34,289 nt of DNA from DATMXS01 sp050260275 (lineage in GTDB: Bacteria; Acidobacteriota; Terriglobia; Bryobacterales; Bryobacteraceae): positions 1 to 34,289 of the forward strand of contig JBLNBX010000233.1 of NCBI GenBank assembly GCA_050260275.1, in the 5' to 3' direction. The position numbers and the translations under genes were made by a program. Shown piece after piece: positions 1 to 7,202 of this stretch. The stretch's first letter is position 1. The number at the start of each line of letters is the position of its first letter. A model generated the notes under the pieces. It had not been told where the DNA came from. It did not search any database and saw only the letters and a list, made by a program, of their open reading frames with translations.

Positions 1-1
1 G

Positions 2-328
2 GCGCGCGCGCGGGAACTCGCCGCGCTCGAAGCCTCCAAGGCAAGCGCTAACCGGCGGCTGCAGGCGGAGCTGGACCGTCTGACCGCGGACTACCGCGCC
101 CGTATGCAGGCCAACGCCGACGAGGCCCTACGGGAACGCGAGAGCTTCTCGAGATGGCGGGCGTCCAAGCGCCAAGAGGAACAAAAAATTGCGGAAGCCG
201 TATCCTATTTCGTGACGGAGAATCCGATCACCACCTGCCCGGCCGAGCCGGACGGGAATGCTGCGCGGAGCGTTGCGCCGGCGCCTGACGCGGCGGCCTC
301 GCAAAACCCGGCCCAAAACGCCGGCTGA
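2..328 (+). CDS. C-terminal end of a coiled-coil protein (5' truncated)
   Basis: The frame is open from the left edge to the TGA at 326-328, so the true start lies outside the window; the ATG at 104 is probably internal. The visible 108 residues are rich in Ala, Glu and Arg with a heptad-like pattern (ELAALEASKA, LQAELDRL), which suggests a coiled coil. The last 40 residues are a low-complexity Ala/Pro/Asn tail. I do not recognise the family. It ends 29 bases before the PspA start on the same strand, so it is probably the upstream member of the same operon, and a coiled-coil partner for PspA is plausible but unproven. Confidence 0.6.
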   Translation, partial: ARARELAALEASKASANRRLQAELDRLTADYRARMQANADEALRERESFSRWRASKRQEEQKIAEAVSYFVTENPITTCPAEPDGNAARSVAPAPDAAASQNPAQNAG

Positions 329-357
329 GCCGTATCGAGTGGGGAGCGAAATAAGAA

Positions 358-1089
358 ATGTTCAAACGCCTGTCACGAGCGATCAGGTCCTTCTTCGGCT
401 TTTTCATCTCTAAGGCCGAGAATCCGGAGCTGATTCTGCAACAGAACATCCGCGACATGAACGATCAGGTTCCGCGGATGAACGAGAGCATCGCCATGGT
501 GCGCGCCAACGTAGCGCTGCTCGAAAAGGAGGAAGCGAAATACAAGGCCGAGCTGCGCGACCTGACGGCCAAGGTGAAAGCCGCCATTCAGGTGGGGCGC
601 GACGACCTGGCAGGCAACTTCGCCGTCCAGCTCGAGCAGGTCCGCGGCGCGCTCGCCCGCAACGAGGAGCAGCTCACCACAGCCCGCGCCGCTTACGACA
701 AGGCTATCGCAGTCAAGCAGGCCTTCATGCGCGAGAAGGAGCGCAAGACCCGCGAAGCGATGAACGCAATCCGCGATCACCGGCGCGCGCAATGGCAGCG
801 CCAGGTAGCCGATGCCATGGAGTCCTTCGAGGTGGCCGGCATGAGCGCCACGCACGACGAGATGCTCCGCAAGATCGAGGAGCAGACCGCCGTAAACGAG
901 GCGCGGATGGAGATGGCCCTCGGCAACGTGGACACGCAGCGCATCAAGATCGAGGAAGAGGCCGAGAAGCTGCGCGCCGCCGAGCTCGTAAAGCAGTTCA
1001 AGGTCGAGATGGGCCTGATGCCTGCCGCCGAAGCCGGAACCAGCGCCGAGAAGACCATCGGCGAGCGCGAGCGCGAACAGGCCACATAG
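358..1089 (+). CDS. pspA: PspA/IM30 (Vipp1) family envelope-stress protein
   Basis: A 243-residue protein with the PspA layout: an N-terminal amphipathic helix rich in Phe (about 1-24, including FKRLSRAIRSFFGFF), the typical AENPELILQQNIRDM segment, then long charged helices to about residue 215 and a short polar tail. E. coli PspA is 222 residues, so the length fits. The family binds stressed inner membranes and polymerises; PspA and Vipp1 are structural members of the ESCRT-III superfamily (established knowledge). The ATG has a GGGGAGCG ribosome site about 10 bases upstream. The next gene starts 21 bases after the stop. No PspF, PspB or PspC homologue is visible, so control must differ from E. 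coli. Confidence 0.93.
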   Translation: MFKRLSRAIRSFFGFFISKAENPELILQQNIRDMNDQVPRMNESIAMVRANVALLEKEEAKYKAELRDLTAKVKAAIQVGRDDLAGNFAVQLEQVRGALARNEEQLTTARAAYDKAIAVKQAFMREKERKTREAMNAIRDHRRAQWQRQVADAMESFEVAGMSATHDEMLRKIEEQTAVNEARMEMALGNVDTQRIKIEEEAEKLRAAELVKQFKVEMGLMPAAEAGTSAEKTIGEREREQAT

Positions 1090-1110
1090 CGCCGCGGCGG
1101 GGACTGCGAC

Positions 1111-2679
1111 ATGGTGAGGATCGAGAAGGGGGGTTGGGCTGTCATCTTCCTGGCCGGCCTGGCGCTGGTGGCCTATAGCGTTCACCAGTACGGCCTGCTG
1201 GACCTGAGCGCCGTCTTTGGCGCGCCCACCGTGCAGCCCGTGGAAGGCGCGCGGCCCGCCGAGCCACCCCGCCGGCTCGAGCCCCTTCCCAAGGACGTTC
1301 AGGCGCTGTCGAATGAAATCCGCGTTCGCGTCAACCCGCGGGTCGGTTGCGCGCCGGGGCTGGTGGCAAACGGCGGGCTGGAAACGCAGCAGGGCTCGAT
1401 CTATCACCGCCGCGGGATACGCGTCCGGTTCGAGGTGATCGACGACTGGAACGAGGCCGCCGAGGCGCTTGCCGGCAACCGGGTGGACGCCATGTTCACC
1501 ACTGCCGACGTCTGGGCGCGCGACTACGCGCGCTTTCGCGAACGCGGCTTCGGCGCGCGGGCGGTGATGCTGGCAGGATGGTCGCGGGGCGCAGATGGCG
1601 TCATCGCGCGCCAGGGCATCGGTTCCGTAGAGGACCTCGCCGGCAAGACCGTGGCATTCGCGCCGCACACGCCCTCGCACTTCCTGCTCTGGAATGGCTT
1701 GAGGGCGTCGGGGCTGAGTTCGGAGCAGCGCGGGCAGATACTCAACCGCGCTCTGCACACGAAAGACGGCGTCGAGCCGGCGCTGCTATTCGCAAGCCAG
1801 AAGGTTGACGCCGCGGTGGCCTGGGAGCCCGAGATGAGCGACGCCCTCGCAAAGCGCGCGGGTGCGAGCAAGCTTTACGACACGGCGGCAGCCAACCGGC
1901 TGGTGGCCGACATTGTCGTCGTGAGCGAGTCTTACGCGGAGCACAATCCGAAGACGCTGATCGCATTCATCGAGGGCTGGCTCGAAGCGGCGGCGTTCAC
2001 CCGCGATTCGCCATCGCGCGCTTACAATCTGATCGGCTCGGTAAAGGATTTCAACATCCCGGCCGACGCCGCCAAAGCGATGCTGGCGGGCGTGCACCTT
2101 GCCGATTTCGCCGACAACCGGCAGTTCTTCGGCGCGCCCAACCAGGACTCGGACTACACGAACATCTTCCGGCTGGCGAACGAGATGTACCGCGAGCTGC
2201 GCCTGATCCGGCGCATCGAAAACCCCGAGGGGTCGGTCGATTACAGGTTTCTTGACAGCATCGGCGACCGCGGCGTGTTCCCGGCGGAATCCTCGGAGCG
2301 GCCCGCGCGCTATCGCCGGCCCGCGCCGGGCGCGACGCCGGTGGCAACACGACGGCTGTACCTCTGGTTCCCGCCAAACTCGGCGGAGCTGGTGCTCGAT
2401 TCGCGGCTCGCCGTGGATGACCTCGGCCGGTTCCTGCGCGCGTACGGGAACACGGTGGTTTCCATCGATGGCAGCACGGATTCGAAAGACTCGCGGGACG
2501 CCGGCACGCGGCTATCGAAACGCCGCGCCGATGCCGTTCGCGACTACCTGGCGGAGAAGCACGGCATCGCGAGGGACCGCATGCAGACCGGCGCAGCCGC
2601 GGGCAACGCGGGCTCCGGCAGCCGCGAGCAGAACGGCCACACCGAGTTCCGGGTGTATCTGAATCCGGAGGCGTCGTGA
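1111..2679 (+). CDS. Membrane-anchored substrate-binding protein fused to an OmpA-like domain
   Basis: This is a 522-residue protein. Residues 8-25 form one hydrophobic segment (WAVIFLAGLALVAYSV), read as a signal anchor. Residues about 70-340 look like a type II periplasmic binding protein of the SsuA/NMT1 kind: a VRVNP strand, an AGNRVDAMFTTADVWARD segment, SVEDLAGKTVAF and VDAAVAWEP. Residues about 410-520 resemble OmpA/MotB peptidoglycan-binding domains (LYLWFPPNSAELV, RLSKRRADAVRDYLAEKHGI), although the usual Asn before the LS motif is replaced. No ABC permease or ATPase is adjacent, so it is more likely a sensor or wall tether than a transporter part. It sits between pspA and two membrane/ATPase genes. 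A GGGGAC ribosome site precedes the ATG. Confidence 0.8.
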   Translation: MVRIEKGGWAVIFLAGLALVAYSVHQYGLLDLSAVFGAPTVQPVEGARPAEPPRRLEPLPKDVQALSNEIRVRVNPRVGCAPGLVANGGLETQQGSIYHRRGIRVRFEVIDDWNEAAEALAGNRVDAMFTTADVWARDYARFRERGFGARAVMLAGWSRGADGVIARQGIGSVEDLAGKTVAFAPHTPSHFLLWNGLRASGLSSEQRGQILNRALHTKDGVEPALLFASQKVDAAVAWEPEMSDALAKRAGASKLYDTAAANRLVADIVVVSESYAEHNPKTLIAFIEGWLEAAAFTRDSPSRAYNLIGSVKDFNIPADAAKAMLAGVHLADFADNRQFFGAPNQDSDYTNIFRLANEMYRELRLIRRIENPEGSVDYRFLDSIGDRGVFPAESSERPARYRRPAPGATPVATRRLYLWFPPNSAELVLDSRLAVDDLGRFLRAYGNTVVSIDGSTDSKDSRDAGTRLSKRRADAVRDYLAEKHGIARDRMQTGAAAGNAGSGSREQNGHTEFRVYLNPEAS

Positions 2680-2696
2680 GGGGCGGGATGGACCGC

Positions 2697-2702
2697 TACA
2701 AT
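2697..2702 (+). promoter_or_regulatory. Possible internal -10 box (TACAAT)
   Basis: TACAAT lies 36 bases before the ATG of the next gene in the only real gap of this operon (2680-2738). No convincing -35 sits 16-18 bases upstream. It could be a weak internal promoter or chance. Confidence 0.2.
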
Positions 2703-2738
2703 CATGGTGGGGACTGCTGGAAGCGGGGGTGAGCTTGG

Positions 2739-3635
2739 ATGGCTGAAAAAGTAGAGCAGGCACGCGAGTACAGTTCGCTCGACTACATCGCGGCCGCCTT
2801 CCTGTGGCAGTACAACCTCATCGGTTTGGCCGGCGCCGGCCTGTTCGCGGCCGCTTCGCATTCCCACCTGCCGCTGATGCTGGCGGCGGGGCTGGAACTG
2901 ATGTACCTGGCCACCGTGCCGCAGATGACACGCTTCCAGCGCATGGTTCGGTCCTGGCGCTTCCGCGACCAGCGCCGCCGCAACCGCCTGCGCCTTCAAC
3001 AGCTCTACGAAGAGCTTCCGCAGGAGATGAAGAACCGCTATCTCGACCTCGGCCGCGCCGTGCGCGCCATCACGGCGAATTACCGGCGCCTGTCCACAAC
3101 CGGGCAGCTCGTCGTGCAGCAGACCGAGGAAAAGCTCGAAGGCCTCATGCAAGCCTACCTGCGGCTGCTGCACTCGGCTTACGTTCACCGCATGTATTTG
3201 AAGTCCACCGACGTCGAGAGCATCAAGCGCGAGGCGCAGCAGATAGAGAGCGGTCTCGACCGCGAGTCGCCCAAGGTTCAGGAGATCAACCGCAAGCGCA
3301 TCGAGATACTCAGGAAGCGCGTGGAGAAGTACGAGAAGATCCACGAGAACTGCGACGTCGTGGATGCGCAGTGCGCGGCTATCGAGGACGTGCTCCAGCT
3401 CGTGCGCGACCAATCCGTCACGATGCGCGACCCGCAGCAGATTACGGTTCACCTGGATTCGCTGATGCAGGACGTTGAGCAGACCGAAGAAACCGTGCGC
3501 GAGGTGGAGGCCATCTACGAGATGGCCACACCGGAGCTGACCGCCGCCAACGCGGGAGGCCCGGTGCTCGCGCCACTGCCCACCGGCCCGTCGGGCGAGG
3601 CGCAGCCACAGCAGCGCAACCGGGTGCAGAGTTGA
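2739..3635 (+). CDS. Two-helix membrane protein with long coiled coil, PspA-operon partner
   Basis: I do not recognise a named family. The 298-residue protein has a short cytosolic start and two closely spaced hydrophobic segments (about 17-39 and 44-65), with basic residues after the second (RSWRFRDQRRRNRLRLQ), which places the remainder in the cytoplasm. Residues about 85-270 are highly charged and helical, with coiled-coil stretches (VESIKREAQQIESGL, EINRKRIEILRKRVEKYEKI), followed by a Pro/Gly-rich tail. A GGGGGTGAG ribosome site precedes the ATG. The stop is one base from the ATPase start, so the two are probably translationally coupled. A plausible role is a membrane anchor for PspA or for the ATPase. 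Confidence 0.75.
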   Translation: MAEKVEQAREYSSLDYIAAAFLWQYNLIGLAGAGLFAAASHSHLPLMLAAGLELMYLATVPQMTRFQRMVRSWRFRDQRRRNRLRLQQLYEELPQEMKNRYLDLGRAVRAITANYRRLSTTGQLVVQQTEEKLEGLMQAYLRLLHSAYVHRMYLKSTDVESIKREAQQIESGLDRESPKVQEINRKRIEILRKRVEKYEKIHENCDVVDAQCAAIEDVLQLVRDQSVTMRDPQQITVHLDSLMQDVEQTEETVREVEAIYEMATPELTAANAGGPVLAPLPTGPSGEAQPQQRNRVQS

Positions 3636-3636
3636 G

Positions 3637-5370
3637 ATGATCGCAACATCCGCCTCGCTGGCGGGGCTGCCCGACTGGGCGCGCCAGCTTTCCGAGAAGT
3701 ATTACTCGCGCACGCTCGCCATGTTCGTGCTGCACGGCAACGTCCGCGACCTCGTGCCCATGCGCCGCCCGAACGCGACGGAGTTCGTGCCGCTCCAGCG
3801 GTTCCTGCGCGAGCAGCTATTCGGGCGCCGCGACCTGGTGCTCACATACGACCGAGGCGGCGGCCTCTCCTTTGGAAGCCCGGAGGCGCAGGCGGATTTC
3901 TCGCGCGCCCTGCAGGGCTATGACACCTTTCACGGCACGTCTTTCAGCCGCGGCCTGCCGCGCAATCCCGACGGCGTTCTCAATATCCTCGACAACTATC
4001 TCCGGCTGCGCATTCTCGACCGCAAGAGCATAGCGCTCATCATCGACTTCGCCGAGACCATCGCGCCGGCAAGCGACGTGTCGGGCCTCTCCGCCGAGGA
4101 CCGCAACGCGCTGGTCATTCTCAAGCGCTGGGCGCAGAACACGGCTTTCGTGCAGGCCGACGTCACCGTGGTGCTAGTCGCCGAGAATCAGGTGGAGCTG
4201 AACTCTGGCCTGGTGCAGAACCCCGGCGTGGCGTCCATTGCCATTCCGCTGCCCGACGAGAACGAGCGCCTGGAGTACATCGACGCGCAGTTGCGCCGGC
4301 AGCCGCTGCCAGATGGCTCGGACGTGAGCGTTCCCGCGCTCGCGAAGCTCACAGCCGGCCTGCGCCGGGTGCAGTTGCAGAGCCTCATCTCGGACGCGGT
4401 GGAGAACCGCCGCCCGCTCACCGTGAAGTTCCTCACCGAGCGGAAGAAGGCGCTCATCGAGGCCGAGTCGGGCGGACTGCTCGAGTTCGTCCAGAGCAAG
4501 TTCGACCTCAACATGGTGGCCGGCCACGAGGCCGCAAAGCAGAAGCTCCGCGACGCCGCGAGGGCTATCCGCGACGGCCGCACGGACGTCGTCCCCATGG
4601 GGTACGTCATCTGCGGGCCGGTCGGCACCGGGAAAACGTTCCTTACGACGTGCTTCGCCGGCGAGTGCGGCATTCCCGCCGTCACTCTGAAGAACTTTCG
4701 CAGCATGTGGCAGGGGCAGACCGAGGGCAATCTGGAGCGCGTGCTCGCGCTCCTCAAAGCCATGAGCCCCATCGCGGTAATCGTGGACGAGGCGGACGCG
4801 CAGCTCGGCCACCGCTCCAGTTCCGGCGACAGCGGAGTTTCGAACCGCGTCTTCGCGCAGATTGCCGCCTTCATGGGGAACACCGAACTACGAGGAAAGG
4901 TGATCTGGTTCCTGCTAACCTGCCGCCCCGACCTGCTGCCCGTCGACCTCAAGCGCCAGGGCCGCGCCGAGGAGCACATCGCGCTCTTCTACCCCGAAAC
5001 CGACGAGGAGCGTCTGGCGCTGCTGCGCGCCATGCAGAAGAAGACCGGCACGCAGATCGCTTCCGAAGAGGCCGAGCAGTACTTCCTGCGCAACGCCGGG
5101 ACGCTCTCGGGCGCGGACATCGAGGCCGTGCTCATCCGGGCCAAGATGAAGAGCGCGCTTGAGAACGACTCAAAGGTGGACGCCGACGACCTCAAGCACG
5201 CGCTCGACGACTTCATCTCGCCGTCTTACCCGACCGAGATAGAGCTTCAGAACCTGGCCGCGGTGCTGGAGTGCACTAGCAGAAACCTGCTGCCCGAGCG
5301 ATACCGCAACGTCGACCGCGGCGAGATCGCCCGCCGGGCGAACCGGCTGGCGGCTCTCGCACGCGGCTAG
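3637..5370 (+). CDS. Tandem AAA ATPase, first module degenerate, PspA-operon partner
   Basis: A 577-residue protein with two AAA-like halves. The first (about 1-270) keeps a Walker-B-like strand (SIALIIDFAE, 131-140) and a sensor-1-like strand (VTVVLVAEN, 176-184) but shows no Walker A. The second (about 290-530) is intact: Walker A GPVGTGKT at 327-334, Walker B IVDEAD at 382-387, a sensor-1/arginine-finger region LLTCRPDLLPVDLKRQGR, and a helical lid with LSGADIEAVL. This is the classical AAA pattern. It lacks the GAFTGA loop and a C-terminal DNA-binding domain, so it is not a PspF-type activator. The start ATG is one base after the preceding stop. It is the last gene of the PspA run. A role in remodelling PspA polymers is inferred. 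Confidence 0.87.
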   Translation: MIATSASLAGLPDWARQLSEKYYSRTLAMFVLHGNVRDLVPMRRPNATEFVPLQRFLREQLFGRRDLVLTYDRGGGLSFGSPEAQADFSRALQGYDTFHGTSFSRGLPRNPDGVLNILDNYLRLRILDRKSIALIIDFAETIAPASDVSGLSAEDRNALVILKRWAQNTAFVQADVTVVLVAENQVELNSGLVQNPGVASIAIPLPDENERLEYIDAQLRRQPLPDGSDVSVPALAKLTAGLRRVQLQSLISDAVENRRPLTVKFLTERKKALIEAESGGLLEFVQSKFDLNMVAGHEAAKQKLRDAARAIRDGRTDVVPMGYVICGPVGTGKTFLTTCFAGECGIPAVTLKNFRSMWQGQTEGNLERVLALLKAMSPIAVIVDEADAQLGHRSSSGDSGVSNRVFAQIAAFMGNTELRGKVIWFLLTCRPDLLPVDLKRQGRAEEHIALFYPETDEERLALLRAMQKKTGTQIASEEAEQYFLRNAGTLSGADIEAVLIRAKMKSALENDSKVDADDLKHALDDFISPSYPTEIELQNLAAVLECTSRNLLPERYRNVDRGEIARRANRLAALARG

Positions 5371-5372
5371 CA

Positions 5373-5394
5373 TCCGGAACCGTTCACTTCCGGA
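5373..5394. terminator. Hairpin between convergent genes
   Basis: TCCGGAA (5373-5379), an 8-base loop, and TTCCGGA (5388-5394) form a perfect 7-bp stem in the 35-base gap between two converging genes. There is no T tract on either strand, so it is only a candidate bidirectional terminator. Confidence 0.35.
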
Positions 5395-5405
5395 AGAGCA
5401 ACCCG

Positions 5406-6374
5406 CTAACTCGACTCCTTGAACGCCTCGCTGATCGCGGCGAGCTCGTCAGCGGTGAGCTTAACGTCGCCGGCGGCAGCGTTCTCGCGGGCTTGTACGT
5501 CATCGCGAGCGCCCACGAGCGCGTGAGTTACGCCAGGCTGCTCGATGGTCCAGGCTATGATCAACTGCGTGAGAGTCAGCCCGTGCCCGTCGGCGATGGG
5601 CCGTATGCGCTCCAGGCGCTCGGCGATGCGAGTGCGGTTCTCGACGCTGAAGCGCGGGTTATTGTGACGCAGATCGGTGGGCGGGAACACGCGCTCAGGA
5701 CCGATCTTGCCGGTCAGCAGCCCATTCGCGAGGGGCGAGTAGGCAAGCATGGCGATGTTCTTCTCGCGGCAGAGCGGAATCTGCGCGGCTTCGAGATCGC
5801 GATCGATGAGGCTGTACTTCTCCTGGTCCGTATCGACCGGTCCGAAGCGCAGGTACTCGGCAATCTGCTCGGGCGTCGCGTTGCTGACACCAATGGCTCG
5901 GATCTTCCCCTGCTCCTTGAGTTTCAGCAGCGCGGACATGGTCTCCTCGATCGGAGTGGTGGAGTCCTGCCAATGGGTCTGGTAGAGGTCGATGTAATCG
6001 GTGCGGAGCCGCTTAAGGCTCTGTTCGCACTCGTAAATGATGGAGTCGCCCCCCAGATACTTGTGCACCGGCTTGCCCGCCTGGGTGAAGAAGTACGTAC
6101 CCCGATCCGTGTGCCACGCAAGGCCGCACTTCGTGGCGATGACGACCTTGTCGCGGCGGCCGGCGAGCGCTCGGCCGATGAGTTCCTCAGAGCGCCCGAG
6201 GCCGTAAGCGGGCGCTGTGTCGAAGAAGTTCACGCCGGCATCGAAAGCGGCCTCGATGCCTCGCAGGGCGGCCTGCTCGTCAGCGCCTCCCCACATCCAG
6301 CCTCCGATGGCCCATGCCCCGAAGGCCACCACCGAAGCTTCAATTCCCGATTGACCCAAAGGTCGCGTGCGCAT
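5406..6374 (-). CDS. Aldo/keto reductase
   Basis: A 322-residue NAD(P)H-dependent oxidoreductase of the aldo/keto reductase superfamily, cytosolic. The full catalytic tetrad is visible: Asp52 and Tyr57 (FFDTAPAYG), Lys82 (ATKCG) and His134 (YQTHWQD). The C-terminal cofactor region GARDDVQARENA is also present. The length and the N-terminal RPLGQSGIEAS motif fit the YhdN/IolS-like group, whose members reduce assorted aldehydes and keto sugars; the substrate cannot be read from the sequence. It lies 54 bases downstream of the FHA gene on the same strand. The ATG has no Shine-Dalgarno sequence, but a TACGAT box sits six bases upstream, so it may have its own leaderless transcript. Confidence 0.92.
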   Translation of the reverse strand: MRTRPLGQSGIEASVVAFGAWAIGGWMWGGADEQAALRGIEAAFDAGVNFFDTAPAYGLGRSEELIGRALAGRRDKVVIATKCGLAWHTDRGTYFFTQAGKPVHKYLGGDSIIYECEQSLKRLRTDYIDLYQTHWQDSTTPIEETMSALLKLKEQGKIRAIGVSNATPEQIAEYLRFGPVDTDQEKYSLIDRDLEAAQIPLCREKNIAMLAYSPLANGLLTGKIGPERVFPPTDLRHNNPRFSVENRTRIAERLERIRPIADGHGLTLTQLIIAWTIEQPGVTHALVGARDDVQARENAAAGDVKLTADELAAISEAFKESS

Positions 6375-6380
6375 ACAAAG

Positions 6381-6386
6381 ATCGTA
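6381..6386 (-). promoter_or_regulatory. Possible -10 box of a leaderless transcript (TACGAT)
   Basis: On the minus strand TACGAT is followed by six bases and then the ATG of the aldo/keto reductase. That spacing would place transcription start at or next to the ATG, and no ribosome site is present. No clear -35 is visible. Confidence 0.25.
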
Positions 6387-6428
6387 GCGGGATGAGACGG
6401 TCCGGCGCTGGAGTGGCGCGGCGGGCAG

Positions 6429-7202
6429 CTAATCCAGAATCTCGAACCGGACGCCGGCGCTGCCGAAGTAGATCTCGTCTCCGGAATGAAGTAGTTCGCC
6501 GCGTCCGCGGCCGGGAGGGACGTCAACAGGCTCGCCATTCGAGAACAGGCGCGTGCCTCGCGCGCTGCGGTCGTCGAACAGGCGGAAATGGCCGGCCTCG
6601 GGGTCCCAGCGTATGTGCGCGTGCTGGCGCGAGACGGTGGTCTCGGCATCGCTGAAGTAGAGATGGTTGCGGCGAAGCGGGCGGTGATCCTTCGCGCGTA
6701 CTTCCTGCACGCGCCCGATGTTGACGACATCCGTGGCGATATCGAGCGTCTCGATGGGACCCGACCCGGCAATGAGCGTTAGCCGAGCCTTCGGGCGCGG
6801 TATGCGCTTCGGCGCCGGCGGAGGCGGCGCGCCCGTTGCGGCGGCCTGGGCGGCTGCGCCCTCGATGGAGGGCACGATGTCAAAGTCGCCCGAGCCGGCG
6901 GGAGCGTCCTTGACGATCTGGATCTGGAGATCCGGCGGCGCCTGGCACCCCGTGGCCGCCAGGCGCGATTCCACCGCGTTGCGCAGTCCGGGTTCGGCGG
7001 AGAGCACCGCGTAAATCAGTTCGCGGCGTTCCGGGTTCGCCGAGCGCAGCCGGACGGAGATGCGGTTGTGCACGAGGCCACGCCGTCCGTCGCCGAGGGG
7101 CTGCACCAACTCCTCTATCGACTCGATCACCGCGCTTCGAACCTCGAGCGGCTCGCGCTCGGCCGGTTCGAGAGCGCCGAGCAGTTGCTTCCAGTTCTTC
7201 AT
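6429..7202 (-). CDS. FHA-domain protein, C-terminal FHA
   Basis: A 257-residue cytosolic protein. Residues 1-95 form a helical module that may be related to the N-terminal region of FhaA-type proteins (weak resemblance). A Pro/Ala-rich linker spans about 110-137, and an FHA domain covers about 138-257. FHA domains bind phosphothreonine peptides; the expected residues are present: Gly163-Arg164, Ser191 and His194 (SRQHA), and a GTRLF turn. The ATG overlaps the stop of the SEDS-PBP gene (ATGA), so it is translationally coupled and is the last gene of the wall operon. It probably docks to a phosphorylated threonine on the kinase, the phosphatase or the SEDS-PBP protein. Confidence 0.88.
   Translation of the reverse strand: MKNWKQLLGALEPAEREPLEVRSAVIESIEELVQPLGDGRRGLVHNRISVRLRSANPERRELIYAVLSAEPGLRNAVESRLAATGCQAPPDLQIQIVKDAPAGSGDFDIVPSIEGAAAQAAATGAPPPPAPKRIPRPKARLTLIAGSGPIETLDIATDVVNIGRVQEVRAKDHRPLRRNHLYFSDAETTVSRQHAHIRWDPEAGHFRLFDDRSARGTRLFSNGEPVDVPPGRGRGELLHSGDEIYFGSAGVRFEILD

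Noticed and set aside
373..1758. A 461-codon open frame on the minus strand across pspA and the next gene
   Set aside because: It is a high-GC shadow of two well-supported plus-strand genes, with Leu/His/Gly-rich, domainless protein. Several similar long antisense frames (for example 2544-3452 and 33080-34165) are rejected for the same reason.
3637..5370. ATPase as a PspF-type transcription activator
   Set aside because: No GAFTGA loop and no DNA-binding C-terminal domain; the module pattern is classical AAA.
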